Shown here: piece after piece, positions 15,105-22,995 of the stretch
Position numbering within the stretch: position 1 is the first letter of the stretch
Layout of the letters: each line of letters opens with the position of its first letter
Source of the DNA: a bacterium BMS3Abin06
Lineage (GTDB): Bacteria > Nitrospirota > Thermodesulfovibrionia > UBA6902
Assembly (NCBI GenBank): GCA_002897895.1
Contig: BDSY01000078.1
Coordinates: 1-51,455, forward strand
DNA: 51,455 nt
Direction of reading: 5' to 3'
Program-made: the position numbers and the translations under genes
The notes under the pieces: generated by a model
Database searches by the model: none
Seen by the model: the letters and a program-made list of their open reading frames with translations, nothing else
Told to the model about the DNA's origin: nothing

Positions 15105-17531
15105 ATGAATTATGCAATGTTCAGAAAACCGAGCAGATATATCGGTAATGAGGTAAATATCATCAGAAAAGAGGGGGATGTGAAGACAGCCCTCTGTTTC
15201 CCCGATACCTACGAAATCGGGATGTCTCATATCGGGCTGAAGATTCTTTATTCAATAATTAATAATATCCCGAATGCCTCTGCTGAAAGGGTTTATGCCC
15301 CGTGGGTGGACCTTGAGTCCTATCTCAGGGAAAATAATATCCCTTTAACGTCGCTCGAAAATCAGAGGCCCTTAAAAGACTTTGAGATAATCGGTTTTAC
15401 CCTCCAGTATGAACTCTCCTATACAAATGTCCTGAACATGCTGGATTTAGGGGGAATACCCATAAAGTCCGAAGAGAGGGGCGACGAATATCCCCTTGTA
15501 ATCGCAGGGGGGCCGTGTACGGTCAATCCCCTGCCTCTGGCCCCTTTTATCGATGCATTTGTCATTGGCGACGGGGAGGATGTTATTAAAGAAATTATAG
15601 ATACTTATTCAGGGATCAGGAACAAGTCAAGCCTTCTGAATGCCCTTGCAAAACTTGAAGGTGTTTATGTCCCGTCAGTTCATGATGCGGACAATCAGAA
15701 AATCAGGAGACGAATTGTTGATGACCTCGATAAAGCCCTTTTTCCCGAAACCCCGATTTTGCCATATACCTCGATTGTGCATAACCGGGTGGCGATTGAG
15801 ATATCGAGGGGATGTATGAAAGGGTGCCGTTTCTGCCAGGCCGGGATGATCTGCCGGCCTTTAAGGGAAAGGTCTCCTGAGAATATTCTTTCCTTAGCCC
15901 GGAATTCCATTCGGAATACGGGATATGACGAGGTCTCTTTCACCTCTCTCAGCGCCGGTGATTACAGCCGTTTATTGCCTTTAATCAGGAGCTTCAACAG
16001 GCTTTGCTCCGGCTCCCACATCTCGGTCTCACTTCCTTCCTTGAGGGTCGGTTCCATTAACAGCGAGGTGCTCAAAGAGATAAAAAGTGTGAGAAAGACG
16101 GGGTTCACAATCGCGCCGGAGGCCGGGACAAAAAGACTTCGTGATGTGATAAACAAGGACTTTACGGATGAAGAGTACGACGAGACATTAAGGAAACTAT
16201 TTGCCGGAGGCTGGAGCAGTATCAAGCTTTATTTCATGATCGGACTCCCAACAGAGACAATTGCGGATATTGACGGTTTGATAGATATGGCGGTAAAGGC
16301 ATTAAAAAAAGGGAGAAAAATAACGGGCCGGCGTGTAAACATCAACGCGGGCATTTCAGCCTTTGTTCCAAAGGCGCATACACCGTTTCAATGGGCCGGC
16401 CAGAATTCATTCAGAGAACTGCGGGAGAAACAGGACTATATCAGGAGGGCATTCAGAAAACAGAGGATCAATTTCAAGGGACAGCATGTTGAGCACAGTC
16501 TGCTTGAAGCAATATTCGCAAGGGCGGACAGGGACTCTGCCATCCTTTTAGAGAAGGCTTTCAGGCTCGGATGCCGCTTTGACGGATGGTCTGAACTCTT
16601 TAATTTCGAAAAGTGGGAGCTCGCAGCGGAAAAGGCCGGGATTGATCTTTACGAATATGCCTCGCGGCAATATGAGCCTGATGAAGAATTGCCGTGGGAT
16701 TTCATAGATACGGGAATAACAAAAAAGTTTCTGAACTCGGAATATAAAAAGGCATTAAACGCGGAAACAACTGCCGACTGCCGCGAAAACTGTTACGGGT
16801 GCGGGCTTGAATGCAAGACACAGAATACAGAGCACAGAACACAGAACACAGACTACGAAATCCGGGAACCGGCAACCGGAAGCCGCAGACCGCAGCGGGT
16901 GACACAGACAAAATACAGGGTGAAATTTTCAAAGACAGGCATTTTAAGGCTCCTTTCACACCAGGAACTTATGACATCCATATTAAGGGCAGCAAGGAGG
17001 GCCAATATCCCTGTCTCCTACTCCGCAGGATTTCATCCCCATCCAAAGGTCTCCTTCGGGCCTGCCCTTGCATCCGGGATAGAGGGACTGAATGAGTTTT
17101 TCGACATCGAGATATCCGCATTTATAAATGCAGCCGATTTTCTGAACAGGTTCAACTCCGAACTGCCGCAAGGGATTAAGGCGCTGAATGCGGCATCCAT
17201 CCCGTTGAATGCAGAGGCATTAAATAGTCGCATTTCATCTTATGAATATGAGATAATTATTGACGGGCCGGACGTCGAACACATAAATTCATTCATCGCC
17301 AGGCAAAGCTGTCCTGTGGCAAGAGAGAAAAAGACGGTTGATATCCGCCCCATGGTCGAAAAGGTGGAGATTCACGGAAACAGGCTGCATCTCATCGTTG
17401 CTGATACGGACAGCGCAAAAGTGAGATTGTACGAAATATTAAAGGAAATGCTTCAAAAGACGAGTGAAGAGATAGAGTCGTCCATGATAAAAAGAATCGA
17501 ACTTTATGGTTATAATAAGGTTACTGCTTAA
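15105..17531 (+). CDS. Radical SAM protein (TIGR03960-like) fused to DUF2344
   Basis: This 808-residue protein joins a B12-binding-like N-terminus (about 1-180) and a radical SAM domain with CMKGCRFC (about 237-244) to a C-terminal DUF2344 domain (about 600-808, beginning KYRVKFSKTGILRLLSHQ). Both parts are commonly adjacent or fused in anaerobes and are often found next to RNase G, as here. The reaction is not established. Cysteines CRENCYGCGLEC close the first module. The linker to DUF2344 (about 570-598) is encoded by two successive 7-bp tandem arrays (16818-16852 and 16862-16896). The start ATG lies after a long spacer without a strong ribosome-binding site. Confidence 0.9.
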   Translation: MNYAMFRKPSRYIGNEVNIIRKEGDVKTALCFPDTYEIGMSHIGLKILYSIINNIPNASAERVYAPWVDLESYLRENNIPLTSLENQRPLKDFEIIGFTLQYELSYTNVLNMLDLGGIPIKSEERGDEYPLVIAGGPCTVNPLPLAPFIDAFVIGDGEDVIKEIIDTYSGIRNKSSLLNALAKLEGVYVPSVHDADNQKIRRRIVDDLDKALFPETPILPYTSIVHNRVAIEISRGCMKGCRFCQAGMICRPLRERSPENILSLARNSIRNTGYDEVSFTSLSAGDYSRLLPLIRSFNRLCSGSHISVSLPSLRVGSINSEVLKEIKSVRKTGFTIAPEAGTKRLRDVINKDFTDEEYDETLRKLFAGGWSSIKLYFMIGLPTETIADIDGLIDMAVKALKKGRKITGRRVNINAGISAFVPKAHTPFQWAGQNSFRELREKQDYIRRAFRKQRINFKGQHVEHSLLEAIFARADRDSAILLEKAFRLGCRFDGWSELFNFEKWELAAEKAGIDLYEYASRQYEPDEELPWDFIDTGITKKFLNSEYKKALNAETTADCRENCYGCGLECKTQNTEHRTQNTDYEIREPATGSRRPQRVTQTKYRVKFSKTGILRLLSHQELMTSILRAARRANIPVSYSAGFHPHPKVSFGPALASGIEGLNEFFDIEISAFINAADFLNRFNSELPQGIKALNAASIPLNAEALNSRISSYEYEIIIDGPDVEHINSFIARQSCPVAREKKTVDIRPMVEKVEIHGNRLHLIVADTDSAKVRLYEILKEMLQKTSEEIESSMIKRIELYGYNKVTA
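16818..16896. repeat. Two consecutive heptanucleotide arrays inside the radical SAM fusion gene
   Basis: Array 1 (16818-16852) is ACACAGA, ATACAGA, GCACAGA, ACACAGA, ACACAGA. Array 2 (16862-16896) is CCGGGAA, CCGGCAA, CCGGAAG, CCGCAGA, CCGCAGC. Together they encode nearly the whole linker between the radical SAM and DUF2344 modules. Confidence 0.85.
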
Positions 17532-17533
17532 CC

Positions 17534-17668
17534 AGGCGCACAGGCACAAAGTAGCAAAGGGACAAAGTGATTAAAATAACAGGTTTAAAGGCACATAGGC
17601 ACAAAGGCACAGAGTTAGGACAGGCAAACTTTGTGCCTTTGTGCCTTTGCCACTTTGTCCCTGAGCAG
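17534..17668. repeat. Octanucleotide arrays in inverted orientation upstream of rng
   Basis: Three 8-bp arrays fill the spacer. 17534-17565 has units like AGGCACAA and AGGGACAA. 17587-17610 has AAAGGCAC, ATAGGCAC, AAAGGCAC. 17629-17668 has CTTTGTGC, CTTTGTGC, CTTTGCCA, CTTTGTCC, CTGAGCAG. The last array is complementary to the first two, so the RNA could fold into a long stem just before the rng start. A close copy of the right arm lies at 34598-34637. Confidence 0.8.
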
Positions 17669-17678
17669 TTATAAAATC

Positions 17679-19160
17679 ATGGCTGGAAAAATTATAATTA
17701 ACATTACTTCCGAACAGACCCGTGTGGCGATGCTTGATACTAATGCCCAGTTATCCGAGTTGTATATTGAGAGGAAAAAAGGCGTAAGTCTTGTGGGCAA
17801 TGTTTATAAAGGCAAGGTTGTAAAAATTCTGCCGGGAATGCAGTCTGCATTCGTTGATATCGGGCTTGAAAAGGCGGCATTTCTCCATGCAGCGGATGTG
17901 CTTTCAGGATTCAATTACTCCATATTCGGAGAAGACCTTGAAGAGACCGTTCCGCTTAACCTCCCTATTGAAGACATGCTTCAGGAAGGAGAAGACGTTT
18001 TTGTCCAGGTATCCAAGGATCCAATAGGAAGCAAAGGTGCAAGAGTTACTTCCTATATTACCCTCCCCGGAAGACACCTTGTATTAATGCCCGGTGTTGA
18101 GCATATCGGGGTATCCAGAAAAATCCTGGACGAGGCTGAGAGGACGAGGCTCAAGGACCTTATCAGCGAACTGAAGCCCGGGAATTTCGGTTTTATAATC
18201 AGAACGGCAAGTGAGGGCTGCACAGAAGAGGATTTAAAAAAAGACATTGACTACCTCATGCTCCTTTGGGAAAACATCCAGAAGAAAAAAGAAAAGGTCG
18301 GTTCACCACATCTTCTGTACGGTGATCTTGACCTTGCCTTAAGAAGCGTAAGGGATCTGCTGGGACATGAAATTGAGAGTCTTATTATAGATTCAGCGGA
18401 AGAATACAAAAAAATTACGGATTTCGTTAATACTTATTTTTCAAAACTGATATCCAAAATCCAGCACTACGAAGGAACAGAGCCGATATTTGATGCTTAC
18501 GGCATTGAAATCGAGATACCGAAGGCCCTGGGAAAACGCGTCTGGCTCAAGTCCGGCGGATACATTGTCATAGACCAGACAGAGGCATTAACATCTATCG
18601 ATGTTAATACAGGGAAGTTCGTTGGCAAGGCATCGCTTGAGGATACAATCTTCAAGACCAACATCGAAGCTGTCAAGGAAATTGCATACCAGATAATGCT
18701 CAGAAACCTCGGCGGTATAATCATAATTGATTTTATAGATATGGAGAAGGAAGAAAACAGGAAAAAATTATTTTCCGTGTTTCAGGAGGCAATGAGCAAA
18801 GACAGGGCGAAATGCACGATTCTTGAGGTCTCGGAGCTCGGACTTATCCAGATGACGAGAAAAAGGGTAAGAGAAAGCCTCGAGAGAATATTATGCGAGC
18901 CCTGCCATTATTGCGATGGCAAAGGCTTTGTTAAGTCACCTACAACGGTCTGCTATGAAATATTTACGGAATTAAGGAGGATTGGCCAGACACAGAAAAA
19001 CTGTAAGATAATGATATCGGCAAATCCTCAGGTGGCGGACCTGATTTATGACGATGAGCGTGAGGGGATTGAAGAGATCGAGAGAGAAAACGGATTTAAA
19101 ATTATTGTTAAGGCCGACAAGAGTTTCCATCAGGAATACTACGAAGTAGCGACACTTTAA
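17679..19160 (+). CDS. rng: Ribonuclease E/G family endoribonuclease (RNase G type)
   Basis: The enzyme makes single-strand endonucleolytic cuts in rRNA precursors and mRNA. I start at ATG 17679, where the homologous MAGKIIINITSEQTRVAML begins; the upstream in-frame codons are repeat sequence. The 493-residue protein has the S1-like domain (about 38-130, GNVYKGKVVKILPGMQSAFVDIG), the DNase I-like catalytic region with SIDVNTG and IDFIDM acidic residues, and the zinc-link motif CEPCHYC near residue 410. There is no long C-terminal scaffold, so RNase G rather than E. Placement downstream of the radical SAM-DUF2344 gene is a common arrangement. Confidence 0.95.
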   Translation: MAGKIIINITSEQTRVAMLDTNAQLSELYIERKKGVSLVGNVYKGKVVKILPGMQSAFVDIGLEKAAFLHAADVLSGFNYSIFGEDLEETVPLNLPIEDMLQEGEDVFVQVSKDPIGSKGARVTSYITLPGRHLVLMPGVEHIGVSRKILDEAERTRLKDLISELKPGNFGFIIRTASEGCTEEDLKKDIDYLMLLWENIQKKKEKVGSPHLLYGDLDLALRSVRDLLGHEIESLIIDSAEEYKKITDFVNTYFSKLISKIQHYEGTEPIFDAYGIEIEIPKALGKRVWLKSGGYIVIDQTEALTSIDVNTGKFVGKASLEDTIFKTNIEAVKEIAYQIMLRNLGGIIIIDFIDMEKEENRKKLFSVFQEAMSKDRAKCTILEVSELGLIQMTRKRVRESLERILCEPCHYCDGKGFVKSPTTVCYEIFTELRRIGQTQKNCKIMISANPQVADLIYDDEREGIEEIERENGFKIIVKADKSFHQEYYEVATL

Positions 19161-19310
19161 AATATAGCTCAACATAAAAAACATAGTTCAACATAGTTCA
19201 ATATAGCTCAAGATTGTTCAACATAGTTCAAACTTAAACCTCTCGATAAATTAACCCATCCCTGATTATATTGAGCTACTTTTGAGCTACCTTGAGCAAT
19301 ATTGAGCCAT
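19161..19310. repeat. Decanucleotide arrays in inverted orientation between rng and larE
   Basis: From 19161 to 19240, eight 10-bp units follow the pattern ACATAGTTCA/ATATAGCTCA. From 19271 to 19310, four 10-bp units follow TTGAGCTACT/ATTGAGCCAT, the reverse complement of the left units. About 30 bp of unrelated sequence separates them. The arrangement can form a large hairpin between the two genes. Confidence 0.8.
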
Positions 19311-19320
19311 TTAAAAACAG

Positions 19321-20130
19321 ATGACATTGGAAGAAAAATTCAATAAGCTTAAAAACAGGCTAAAAGAAATGGATCGTGTTATTATTGCCTTTTCAGGCGG
19401 CGTTGACAGCACATTCCTTTTAAAAGCCGCTTCCGTGTCCGGCCTCAGTAAAGTTTTAGCTGTTACCGGCCGGTCCGAAAGCATGCCTGAGGAAGAATTC
19501 TCCTTTTCCGGGGAAATCACCTCTTCCTTAAACCTAAGACACAGGATAATAGAAACAAACGAACTTGAGAATACGAACTATTCAAGTAATCCCCCTGACC
19601 GGTGCTATTTTTGCAAAAAAGAACTGTTCGGCAGAATAAGAGAAATAGCAAACAAGGAAGATTTTCCTTTTATCCTCGACGGTACCAATGCAGATGATGC
19701 CTGGGACCGGCGTCCGGGAAGACGTGCTGCTGAAGAAGAGGGGGTTGAAAGCCCTCTTCTTGATGCCGGCCTGAGTAAAGATGATATCAGGAAGCTTTCT
19801 AAGATTCTCGATCTCCCGACCTGGAATAAGCCGGCGACCCCCTGCCTTTCTTCACGTTTTCCCTATGGTCAAAAAATCACGGCAGAAGCGCTTGAGAGGG
19901 TCAATAAGGCCGAGACTTTCATTAGAAAATTCGGTGTGAAGGAACTCAGGGTAAGGAATCACTCTGATGTGGCAAGGATAGAAATTCTCCCTGATGATTT
20001 CCCGAAACTGATGGATAATGCCTCCAGAAAAGAAATAGTCGATTTCCTGAAGTCCCTTGGCTTTAAATATGTTGCCATTGACCTGCAAGGTTTCAGGAGC
20101 GGAAGTTTCAATGAGCTGCTCTTAAAATAA
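19321..20130 (+). CDS. larE: LarE-type ATP-dependent sacrificial sulfur transferase
   Basis: LarE supplies sulfur for the nickel-pincer cofactor of lactate racemase and related enzymes. The 269-residue protein has the PP-loop SGGVDSTFL (about 26-34), a CYFCKKELF segment, DGTNADD and PCLSSRFPYG, as in LarE. In LarE the sacrificial cysteine lies in the PCLSSR region, and a cysteine is present here. No larB, larC or larA is nearby, so it may serve another Ni-pincer enzyme or a related sulfur-insertion task. A GlcF-like protein 24 bp downstream suggests a lactate or glycolate link. Confidence 0.85.
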   Translation: MTLEEKFNKLKNRLKEMDRVIIAFSGGVDSTFLLKAASVSGLSKVLAVTGRSESMPEEEFSFSGEITSSLNLRHRIIETNELENTNYSSNPPDRCYFCKKELFGRIREIANKEDFPFILDGTNADDAWDRRPGRRAAEEEGVESPLLDAGLSKDDIRKLSKILDLPTWNKPATPCLSSRFPYGQKITAEALERVNKAETFIRKFGVKELRVRNHSDVARIEILPDDFPKLMDNASRKEIVDFLKSLGFKYVAIDLQGFRSGSFNELLLK

Positions 20131-20154
20131 TACCACTTGAAACCGTTTTCAATA

Positions 20155-21336
20155 ATGAACGAAGCATACTATTTCAAAGAACTTTCAAAATGTGTCCGGT
20201 GCGGGACGTGCAAATCCATATGCCCGACCTATTTGAGTACGCTGAACGAAACAATGGGGGCGAGAGGAAGGGTTGCAATGCTTGGCCAACTCGGCATGAA
20301 GCGTCTCGCCCCGACCGGGGGACTGGCTGAAAAGATATTCAGCTGCATGCTCTGCGGCGCATGCAAAAAGCTCTGTCCGGCAGGGATCAATATCCCTGAG
20401 ATTATTTATCAGGGAAGAAATGTACTGAAGAATTCCTACAGCAAGGGCCGTCTTCTCAGGTCAGCTTTAAAATTATCAATGTCAAGACTTGATAATATCT
20501 TCGCCATAATGAGAGCTTGCCAGAAGGTATTTTACCGGCCGCTTTATAAGGCGGGGTTATTCGGATATGTTCCTGAAATAACATCAAGGCCTTTCAGGAA
20601 AACCATGCAGGTCTATAAAAACATAAAAAAGACCGGCAGGATTGCTCTCTTTGCCGGATGCAGCGTTAATTATATTTATCCTGATCTCGGCAATGCGCTG
20701 TCCGGCATCCTGCTCTCAAAGGGATACGAGGTCGTTGTATTCAAGGGAGAACTATGCTGCGGTGCGCCAATGAGAGCAATGGGTCTTGAGCAGGAGGCAT
20801 CAACGCTTGCCGAAAAAAACATTGAGCTTTTCAATAAAGTACGGGCAGAGGCAATAATCAGCCTCTGTCCTACCTGCACAATGGTCATACGTGAACAATA
20901 TCCCGTTCTCACAGGCAATACTATTATGAATATAATGGACGTCAATGAGTTTTTTATCGAATACGACATCACAGCCGGCCTTGAAATTAATCCCGCAGTT
21001 GTCACATATCATGATCCCTGCCATCTCAATTACGGCTTGGGAATAAAGGATAAACCGAGACACATTCTCAAAAACATAAAAGGCATAGAGTTTGTTGGAA
21101 TGAAGCATGCTGATGAGTGCTGCGGCTTTGCCGGCCTGTTCAGCCGGCATTTCAAGAAAATTTCGAGCGATATCGGAAGGCGGAAAATCGATAATATATT
21201 AAATACATCAGCAGAAACAGTTGTCACATCCTGCCCCGGATGCATGATGCAGTTAGAGAGTCTGAAGAGGGAGACAAAATCGAACTTTGATATAAAGCAT
21301 ATGGTTGAAATTGTTGATGAGGCCATGCATGGATAG
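20155..21336 (+). CDS. GlcF-like iron-sulfur protein (two 4Fe-4S clusters, two CCG domains)
   Basis: This resembles the Fe-S subunit of glycolate/lactate oxidase-type electron-transfer complexes. I start at ATG 20155; a TTG six codons earlier is less likely. The 393-residue protein has two 4Fe-4S motifs, CVRCGTCKSICP (about 12-23) and CMLCGACKKLCP (about 66-77). Two cysteine-rich CCG-type domains follow, with LCCGAPMRAMG (about 199) and CCGFAGLF (about 322). No FAD-linked GlcD partner is adjacent, so the donor must be encoded elsewhere. It is probably cotranscribed with larE. Confidence 0.85.
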   Translation: MNEAYYFKELSKCVRCGTCKSICPTYLSTLNETMGARGRVAMLGQLGMKRLAPTGGLAEKIFSCMLCGACKKLCPAGINIPEIIYQGRNVLKNSYSKGRLLRSALKLSMSRLDNIFAIMRACQKVFYRPLYKAGLFGYVPEITSRPFRKTMQVYKNIKKTGRIALFAGCSVNYIYPDLGNALSGILLSKGYEVVVFKGELCCGAPMRAMGLEQEASTLAEKNIELFNKVRAEAIISLCPTCTMVIREQYPVLTGNTIMNIMDVNEFFIEYDITAGLEINPAVVTYHDPCHLNYGLGIKDKPRHILKNIKGIEFVGMKHADECCGFAGLFSRHFKKISSDIGRRKIDNILNTSAETVVTSCPGCMMQLESLKRETKSNFDIKHMVEIVDEAMHG

Positions 21337-21360
21337 AGGGAATATGATTTTGGGGTCTTT

Positions 21361-21373
21361 GTGCAATCGAGTG
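21361..21373 (+). repeat. Left arm of a 13-bp inverted repeat flanking a toxin-antitoxin remnant
   Basis: GTGCAATCGAGTG here is the exact reverse complement of 21892-21904. Including flanking TCTT it extends to 18 bp with one mismatch. The arms are 518 bp apart and enclose the antitoxin gene and truncated toxin. Confidence 0.65.
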
Positions 21374-21459
21374 ATTATTTTAGTGGAATTAGCGCAGACT
21401 ATTTCAAAAGAGGTAAAATAAAGGAAAGTATCATATTTATAAATTGAAAGGAAGGTTAT

Positions 21460-21648
21460 ATGAATACAGCAAAAAATGAAGTTCAATCATTACTAAAGAA
21501 GCTTCCGGATGATTGTACGATTGAGGATATTCAGTATCATCTTTATGTTATAGAGAAAGTACAGAGAGGTATTGGGAGAGCTAAAGAAGAAGGAACAATA
21601 TCACAAGAAAAAGTAGACAAGCGATTTGGTAAATGGACTACAAAGTAG
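21460..21648 (+). CDS. Antitoxin-like small protein of a RelE/ParE module
   Basis: The 62-residue acidic-then-basic protein follows an AAGGAAGG ribosome-binding site. Its composition and ending (IGRAKEEGTISQEKVDKRFGKW) are typical of small antitoxins whose C-terminal part wraps the toxin. A ParE-like toxin start overlaps its 3' end by 16 bases, the usual order for these pairs. No DNA-binding motif is obvious in so short a protein. With the toxin broken, this may be an orphan antitoxin. Confidence 0.7.
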   Translation: MNTAKNEVQSLLKKLPDDCTIEDIQYHLYVIEKVQRGIGRAKEEGTISQEKVDKRFGKWTTK

Positions 21649-21812
21649 AGTGGTCTCCTGAAGCAGCAGAAGATCTTCAGGCAATAGCAGAATATATTGA
21701 AAGAGATTCTGAATTCTATGCTCGTGCAGTTGTAACAAAAATACTTGATGTATCACGAAGTGTTAGAAATCTTCCTTGCCCATATACCGTCCCAATCAAA
21801 ATGTACAGTTAA
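21633..21812 (+). pseudogene. Truncated ParE/RelE-type toxin
   Basis: The reading frame overlaps the antitoxin and encodes 59 residues (MDYKVEWSPEAAEDLQAIAE...). It matches the N-terminal alpha-helical half of ParE/RelE toxins, including the SPEAAEDLQAIAEYIERDS helix and the VRNLP segment. After about 48 residues the family similarity stops and TAA follows. The second half, with the beta-sheet and catalytic or target-binding residues, is missing. The following 80 bases contain no continuation in other frames that I can recognise, so this is a deletion or replacement rather than a simple frameshift. Confidence 0.7.
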
Positions 21813-21891
21813 TAGCAGTCTGCTATCCCCAGTTAGTTCCGGGACTTCCCCTCTTTTCCAAAGAAGGGAAGAGAAGAAGCAAAAATTAACC

Positions 21892-21904
21892 CACTCGATT
21901 GCAC
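21892..21904 (-). repeat. Right arm of the 13-bp inverted repeat
   Basis: CACTCGATTGCAC is the exact reverse complement of 21361-21373. It lies 88 bp before the transaldolase start. Confidence 0.65.
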
Positions 21905-21991
21905 GAAGATCCATGATTTTGAGCCTGGAATTTAAATATTTTCTTGATTCCTGCTATAATTGTAAATCTTTGTAAATCAAAAGGAGGATTC

Positions 21992-22636
21992 ATGAAATTC
22001 TTTATCGACACGGCAAATACCGATGAAATCAGAGAGGCATGGGACATAGGAGTCATCGACGGTGTTACTACCAATCCATCTCTCATCTCTAAAGAAAACA
22101 AGAACCCGACAAAACTGCTCAGGGAGATCTGCGGAATAGTCGATGGTCCTGTAAGTGCTGAGGTAGTCAGTCTTGATGCCGACGGAATGGTCAAGGAGGC
22201 AAAGAAACTGGCCAAGATTAACAAAAATATTGTAATAAAAGTACCGATGACAGTTGACGGCTTAAAGGCAACGAAAAAGCTCTCAGGTCTTAATATAAGA
22301 ACAAACGTTACTCTTATATTTTCACCGAATCAGGCATTATTGGCTGCCAAGGCCGGCGCATCATTTGTCAGCCCTTTTGTAGGGAGGCTTGACGATATAA
22401 GCCACTACGGCATGGACATTGTAAGCCAGATTCTTGAAATTTATGATAATTACGGTTTTGAAACCGAGGTCATTGTTGCAAGTATCCGCAATCCGCTCCA
22501 TGTGCTGGATGCCGCGGAAATGGGCGCCCACGTGGCCACGATTCCTTTTAAAGTCATCGAACAGCTTTCAAAGCACCCGCTTACAGATATCGGCCTTGAG
22601 AAGTTTCTTGCCGACTGGGAAAAAGTACCGAAATAA
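21992..22636 (+). CDS. Transaldolase (short TalC/FSA-like form)
   Basis: The enzyme transfers a dihydroxyacetone unit in the non-oxidative pentose phosphate pathway; short forms can also act as fructose-6-phosphate aldolase. I start at ATG 21992 because AAGGAGG lies 7 bases upstream. The 214-residue (beta/alpha)8 protein has [10 protein letters not shown] at the N-terminus, GVTTNPSLI, the Schiff-base Lys in NIVIKVPMT (about residue 83), and ASIRNPLHV near the C-terminal side. The length is that of the short family. Transaldolase is more likely than FSA by abundance, not proved. Confidence 0.92.
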   Translation: MKFFIDTANTDEIREAWDIGVIDGVTTNPSLISKENKNPTKLLREICGIVDGPVSAEVVSLDADGMVKEAKKLAKINKNIVIKVPMTVDGLKATKKLSGLNIRTNVTLIFSPNQALLAAKAGASFVSPFVGRLDDISHYGMDIVSQILEIYDNYGFETEVIVASIRNPLHVLDAAEMGAHVATIPFKVIEQLSKHPLTDIGLEKFLADWEKVPK

Positions 22637-22654
22637 AGCATACCGGAGTGGGGC

Positions 22655-22870
22655 ATGCCTATCTATGAATATAAATGCATTGACTGCGAAGAAGATTTTG
22701 AAGAACTTGTCTCCGGGATGGATCCGGATGTATCCTGTCCAAAATGCAGTTCAAGGAATATCAAAAAGAAGCTTTCCCTCTTCGGCATGAGCGGGGGTGA
22801 AAAGCCGGCCGCTTCCAGCGGTTCCGGCTGTTCTTCATGCAGCTCATCCTCATGCAGTTCGTGCCATTAA
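22655..22870 (+). CDS. FmdB-family zinc-ribbon regulatory protein
   Basis: The 71-residue protein begins MPIYEYKCIDCEEDFEELV and has a CxxC pair (YKCIDCEEDF) and a second one (VSCPKCSSR), forming a zinc ribbon. A Ser/Cys-rich tail (from about residue 50, GCSSCSSSSCSSC) is typical of the family. It follows transaldolase by 18 bp with a GGAG site, so it is probably cotranscribed. Function is poorly defined; FmdB was named as a putative regulator. Confidence 0.9.
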   Translation: MPIYEYKCIDCEEDFEELVSGMDPDVSCPKCSSRNIKKKLSLFGMSGGEKPAASSGSGCSSCSSSSCSSCH

Positions 22871-22904
22871 TATGGAGTCTGTGTATAAACATAACAATTG
22901 AGCC

Positions 22905-22984
22905 GTCATTCCCGCATTCTGTTGAGCGGGAATCCAGTCTTTTCAGTGAGTTCCGGATGCCCGATTACTGAGTTCGGGCATGAC
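22905..22984. repeat. Two-hairpin dispersed repeat element
   Basis: Two perfect 8-bp stems, ATTCCCGC/GCGGGAAT (22908-22933) and ATGCCCGA/TCGGGCAT (22957-22981), are framed by outer arms GTCAT and ATGAC. This 'GTCATTCCCGC...GCGGGAATCCAG' element recurs between genes of many delta- and Nitrospirota-type genomes. It lies between converging genes and could act as a bidirectional terminator. Confidence 0.7.
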
Positions 22985-22995
22985 AAAAATAAAAA

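Noticed and set aside
19161-19310. CRISPR-like array between rng and larE.
   Set aside because: The units are contiguous 10-mers with no spacers and appear in inverted orientation; there are no cas genes.
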